Below, piece by piece: positions 56,811 to 59,190 of a stretch of 59,190 nucleotides of DNA (positions are counted from its first letter, which is position 1; each line of letters opens with the position of its first letter). Position numbers and translations under genes: made by a program. Below the pieces are notes generated by a model. It was given only the letters and a program-made list of their open reading frames with translations, was not told where the DNA came from and did not search any database. The stretch comes from Gillisia marina (GTDB lineage: Bacteria > Bacteroidota > Bacteroidia > Flavobacteriales > Flavobacteriaceae). The stretch spans positions 1 through 59,190 of the forward strand of contig NZ_AJLT01000001.1 in the NCBI RefSeq assembly GCF_000258765.1, written 5' to 3'.

Positions 56811-57428
56811 ATGACATTTTCAAAAATAGCAGCGGTAATAAAGTCCTTAGATCTTACTTCTATCTCCCAAGATCGTAAACAAGTATTAGCCCCATTAATA
56901 GTCTATATACAAGCTAAAATTGATACTAAAAGTGAAATACGATTAAATTTTATTTGTACTCATAATTCCAGAAGAAGTCATTTTTCGCAAGTTTGGGCAC
57001 AGGCAATCGCTGAATATTATAATCTCCGTAAAGTAGTTTGCTATTCCGGAGGGACAGAGGCAACCGCACTCTATCCTATGGTTGCTGAAATTTTAAAAAA
57101 TTCAGGTTTTAATATAGACGTTATTGCTGAAGGAGCTAATCCTATTTACAATATTAAATACGCCGATAATCAACATCCAATTATCGGTTTTTCAAAAACC
57201 TATGATTCGAACTTTAATCCCTTGTCAGAGTTTGCAGCAATTATGACGTGTTCTCATGCCGATGGTAACTGTCCGATGATCACCGGAGCAGAGAAACGTA
57301 TCCCAATTACTTTTGAAGACCCGAAAGTTTCAGATGGAACTAATCGGCAAAAAGAAGTGTATGAGGAAAGAAGTTTACAAATAGCAACAGAATTGAAATA
57401 TGTTTTTTCAGAAATCAAAAATAATTAG
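56811..57428 (+). CDS. Low-molecular-weight protein-tyrosine phosphatase / arsenate reductase-like
   Basis: The 205-residue protein carries the phosphatase loop CTHNSRR (Cys49, Arg55; C-x5-R) following FIC, and the acid segment ITFEDPKVSDG. It has an N-terminal helical extension of about 40 residues. In ars operons such proteins reduce arsenate to arsenite. The position after ArsR and DUF6428 supports this. The resolving Cys used by thioredoxin-linked ArsC forms may be in MTCSHADGNCPM. Confidence 0.88.
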   Translation: MTFSKIAAVIKSLDLTSISQDRKQVLAPLIVYIQAKIDTKSEIRLNFICTHNSRRSHFSQVWAQAIAEYYNLRKVVCYSGGTEATALYPMVAEILKNSGFNIDVIAEGANPIYNIKYADNQHPIIGFSKTYDSNFNPLSEFAAIMTCSHADGNCPMITGAEKRIPITFEDPKVSDGTNRQKEVYEERSLQIATELKYVFSEIKNN

Positions 57429-57523
57429 ATAAGAGAAATTATAGGTTTTAATCTAAACATTCCATTATTATTAATTTTGATTATTCTCCAATTTTCGAAG
57501 GCAGTTTTAATGTTAGTTTATCT

Positions 57524-57531
57524 TACTTTTG
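57524..57531 (+). promoter_or_regulatory. -7 box (TACTTTTG) for the EamA transporter
   Basis: A perfect TAnnTTTG box covers the TTG at 57529, which rules that TTG out as a start. The leader to ATG 57556 is then about 20 bases. Confidence 0.65.
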
Positions 57532-57555
57532 CTCATTATTTATATCAGAAAAGAA

Positions 57556-58503
57556 ATGGGAAAGACACCCAATACCGTACTAATAATACTCTGCTTTTTT
57601 TCCATTTATGTAATTTGGGGATCTACGTATCTTTTAAATAAAATTGCGGTATCCGAGTTAGCACCATTTATGCTGGCAGCCATCCGTTTTATTACAGCCG
57701 GGCTGTTGATATTTATTCTTTGTAAGTTTTTAGGGATCAGTCTTTCAATTACTAAGAAACAGCTAAAAAACACCATTATCGTAGGTTTTCTATTTTTAAC
57801 TTTTGGTAACGGCTTTGTGGTGTGGGCACTTAGATTTGTAGACAGCGGCTTTGCAGCTTTGGAAATCTCTGCACAACCCTTGATCGTCTTATTTCTTTTA
57901 CGTGTGCTGCATGGAAAAAAGATAAAAACCATGTCTTTAATTGGAGTTGGTTTAGGAATTATTGGAATGTTTCTCTTGGTGAGTCAGAAGCAAATAATAA
58001 GTGATGAAAATTCCTTAATTGGAATGGGCATGATCTTTCTATGTTTGTTGAGTTGGGCTTACGGAAGCATTTTCGTTGGTAAAGCAGACCTTCCTACAAA
58101 CTATTTTGTGAATACAGGATATCAGATGTTTTTTGGGGGAATTATGTTGATGCTTGCTAGTTTTCTATTTGGCGAATCTTGGTCGTGGCCAAATTCCTGG
58201 AGTGGGGAAGTACAAATCTCTATGATTTTATTAATTCTCTTCGGGAGTATTGTTGCTTTTACTTCTTTTAATTATCTGCTGAAGGTGGTATCTCCGGAAA
58301 AAGTTGCTACTTCCACCTATGTAAATCCTATAATTGCCATGAGCTTAGGTTGGTTCTTTCTAAATGAACAAATTACCCTACAATCTTCTATTGCAGCTGT
58401 TGTGCTTTTAACCGGGGTATATTTTATAAATACCAAAAAGAAACTGATTCTTTTATCTAGATTTAGAGGTAGGATGAAACCTGGTAAGGTGGAGATAGAA
58501 TAG
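57556..58503 (+). CDS. EamA/DMT family transporter
   Basis: From ATG 57556 the 315-residue protein has ten hydrophobic helices and two EamA repeats: YVIWGSTYLLNKIAVSELAP in the first and SWAYGSIFVGKADLP in the second. DMT exporters move metabolites or toxic compounds. The position just after the arsenate-reductase-like gene invites a role in metalloid handling, but it has its own promoter and no arsenite motif. The tail is basic (RFRGRMKPGKVEIE). Confidence 0.9.
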   Translation: MGKTPNTVLIILCFFSIYVIWGSTYLLNKIAVSELAPFMLAAIRFITAGLLIFILCKFLGISLSITKKQLKNTIIVGFLFLTFGNGFVVWALRFVDSGFAALEISAQPLIVLFLLRVLHGKKIKTMSLIGVGLGIIGMFLLVSQKQIISDENSLIGMGMIFLCLLSWAYGSIFVGKADLPTNYFVNTGYQMFFGGIMLMLASFLFGESWSWPNSWSGEVQISMILLILFGSIVAFTSFNYLLKVVSPEKVATSTYVNPIIAMSLGWFFLNEQITLQSSIAAVVLLTGVYFINTKKKLILLSRFRGRMKPGKVEIE

Positions 58504-58562
58504 AAAAAAGTTTCCTTTTTTCAGACTTGATTCTTTAAATTATAGCACACAATTAAATTTAG

Positions 58563-59084
58563 ATGCCGAGTTCTTTAGTAAAAATTGCATTAGGAGGGGG
58601 TTGCCATTGGTGTACCGAAGCTGTTTTTCAAACTTTAATTGGAGTTGAAAAAATAGAACAGGGCTACGTGGCATCCAAAGGTGAGCATTCCAATTTTTCT
58701 GAAGCGGTGGTGGTTCACTTTAATCCTGAAGCAATAACACTAAATAAACTTATAGAAATTCATCTTCATACCCACAAAAGCACTTCCAATCATAGTATGC
58801 GGGTTAAATATAGATCTGCGGTTTATACCTATTCTGAAGATCAGAAAATGGAAGCTATCAAGACTATAGAAAATCTTCAGGTAGAGTTTGCCAATCAACT
58901 AATCACTAAAGTATATCCCTTCAAAGCATTTAAAGCCTCCAGAGAAGCACTGCATAATTATTATTTACGAGATCCTCAAAAACCTTTTTGCAAAACATTT
59001 ATAGCTCCTAAACTAAAAATTTTATTGCAGCAGTTTTCAGCTAATGTGACTTCAGAATTAAATAAAATAGAGGTCAGTAGATAA
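58563..59084 (+). CDS. msrA: Peptide-methionine (S)-S-oxide reductase
   Basis: The 173-residue protein begins with the MsrA active-site motif as GGGCHWCTEAVF (catalytic Cys14; His in place of the usual Phe), and has GYVASKGEHSNFSEAVVVHF and MRVKYRSAVY. It reduces methionine-S-oxide in oxidised proteins. The variant GCHWC is seen in a subset of MsrA proteins. It is 59 bases after EamA; no strong promoter seen. Confidence 0.92.
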   Translation: MPSSLVKIALGGGCHWCTEAVFQTLIGVEKIEQGYVASKGEHSNFSEAVVVHFNPEAITLNKLIEIHLHTHKSTSNHSMRVKYRSAVYTYSEDQKMEAIKTIENLQVEFANQLITKVYPFKAFKASREALHNYYLRDPQKPFCKTFIAPKLKILLQQFSANVTSELNKIEVSR

Positions 59085-59147
59085 CTACATACGATTTTTA
59101 TTGTTTATTTTATTAATTTTCAAAAAGTTAAAATATCTCGTTTTGTC

Positions 59148-59170
59148 TGTTCGAGCGCAGTCGAGAATTT
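59148..59170 (+). repeat. Short dispersed repeat fragment at window edge
   Basis: TTCGAGCGCAGTCGAGAAT is of the kind repeated around flavobacterial genomes; a related fragment TTGAGCGTAGTCG is at 56731-56743. Extent beyond the window is unknown. Confidence 0.5.
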
Positions 59171-59190
59171 GTTAGCTTAAAAAAGAGGTT

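Noticed and set aside
57529..57555. TTG start for the EamA gene
   Set aside because: The TTG is part of the perfect -7 box TACTTTTG; transcription would start after it.

Overview
The window is AT-rich chromosomal DNA from a member of the Flavobacteriaceae (Bacteroidota), probably marine. Evidence: perfect TAnnTTTG -7 boxes in front of many genes, almost no Shine-Dalgarno sequences, lipoproteins with an Asp-rich stretch after the lipidated Cys, a TamB/TamA pair of the Bacteroidetes type, and short dispersed hairpin repeats of the kind scattered through flavobacterial genomes. Genus cannot be fixed from sequence alone. I see no rRNA, tRNA, CRISPR array, transposase or prophage.

Layout. 0-10 kb: DoxX membrane protein (frameshifted), OmpA-like lipoprotein, the tamB-tamA outer-membrane assembly pair, upp. 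10-15.3 kb: stress and redox genes (secreted protein, PA2169-type helical bundle, UspA, DUF1622 membrane protein, berberine-bridge-type flavoprotein, secreted cupin, cold-shock-domain protein). 15.4-20.6 kb: a tight operon of a large coiled-coil P-loop ATPase, an MscS-like membrane protein and a CPA1-type cation/proton antiporter, followed by an unknown acidic protein. This is the least explained system here. 20.6-25.5 kb: Crp-type regulator, DJ-1/PfpI protein and Old Yellow Enzyme (electrophile stress), RlmF and a DbpA-like helicase. 25.6-28.5 kb: two divergent SDR genes bounded by 49-bp inverted repeats. 28.5-42.2 kb: VF530 protein, DUF885 lipoprotein, an NhaC/MetT-type transporter behind a SAM-I-clan riboswitch-like leader, tandem pirins, three VOC proteins with an SRPBCC protein, OsmC, a sterol-desaturase-family protein, a spondin-domain lipoprotein, a DUF3095 protein and an alpha/beta hydrolase. 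42.3-54.5 kb: M16 protease, two MarR-GNAT fusion proteins flanking a PLP decarboxylase, PhoD-like phosphatase, LpxD, DEAD-box helicase, J-domain/KTSC protein. 54.7-59.1 kb: fasciclin lipoprotein, a repeat cluster, an arsenic-type operon without a dedicated arsenite pump (ArsR, DUF6428, LMW phosphatase, EamA) and MsrA.

Seven genes are broken by single-base indels (DoxX, TamA, DUF1622, Crp, DJ-1/PfpI, the spondin lipoprotein signal peptide, DUF3095). Five of the seven are one extra base in an A or T run of 7-8, and restoring one base gives a full-length family-typical protein each time. Homopolymer sequencing error is the simplest explanation, though polymerase slippage on such runs is possible. 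I annotate these genes over their reconstructed extent.

Functional theme: envelope biogenesis (OmpA, TamA/B, LpxD), ion and pH homeostasis (the ATPase-channel-antiporter operon), and detoxification of electrophiles, oxidants and metalloids (OYE, DJ-1, OsmC, VOC, pirins, MsrA, ars genes). All functional statements are inferred from reading the translated sequence; no database search was run.
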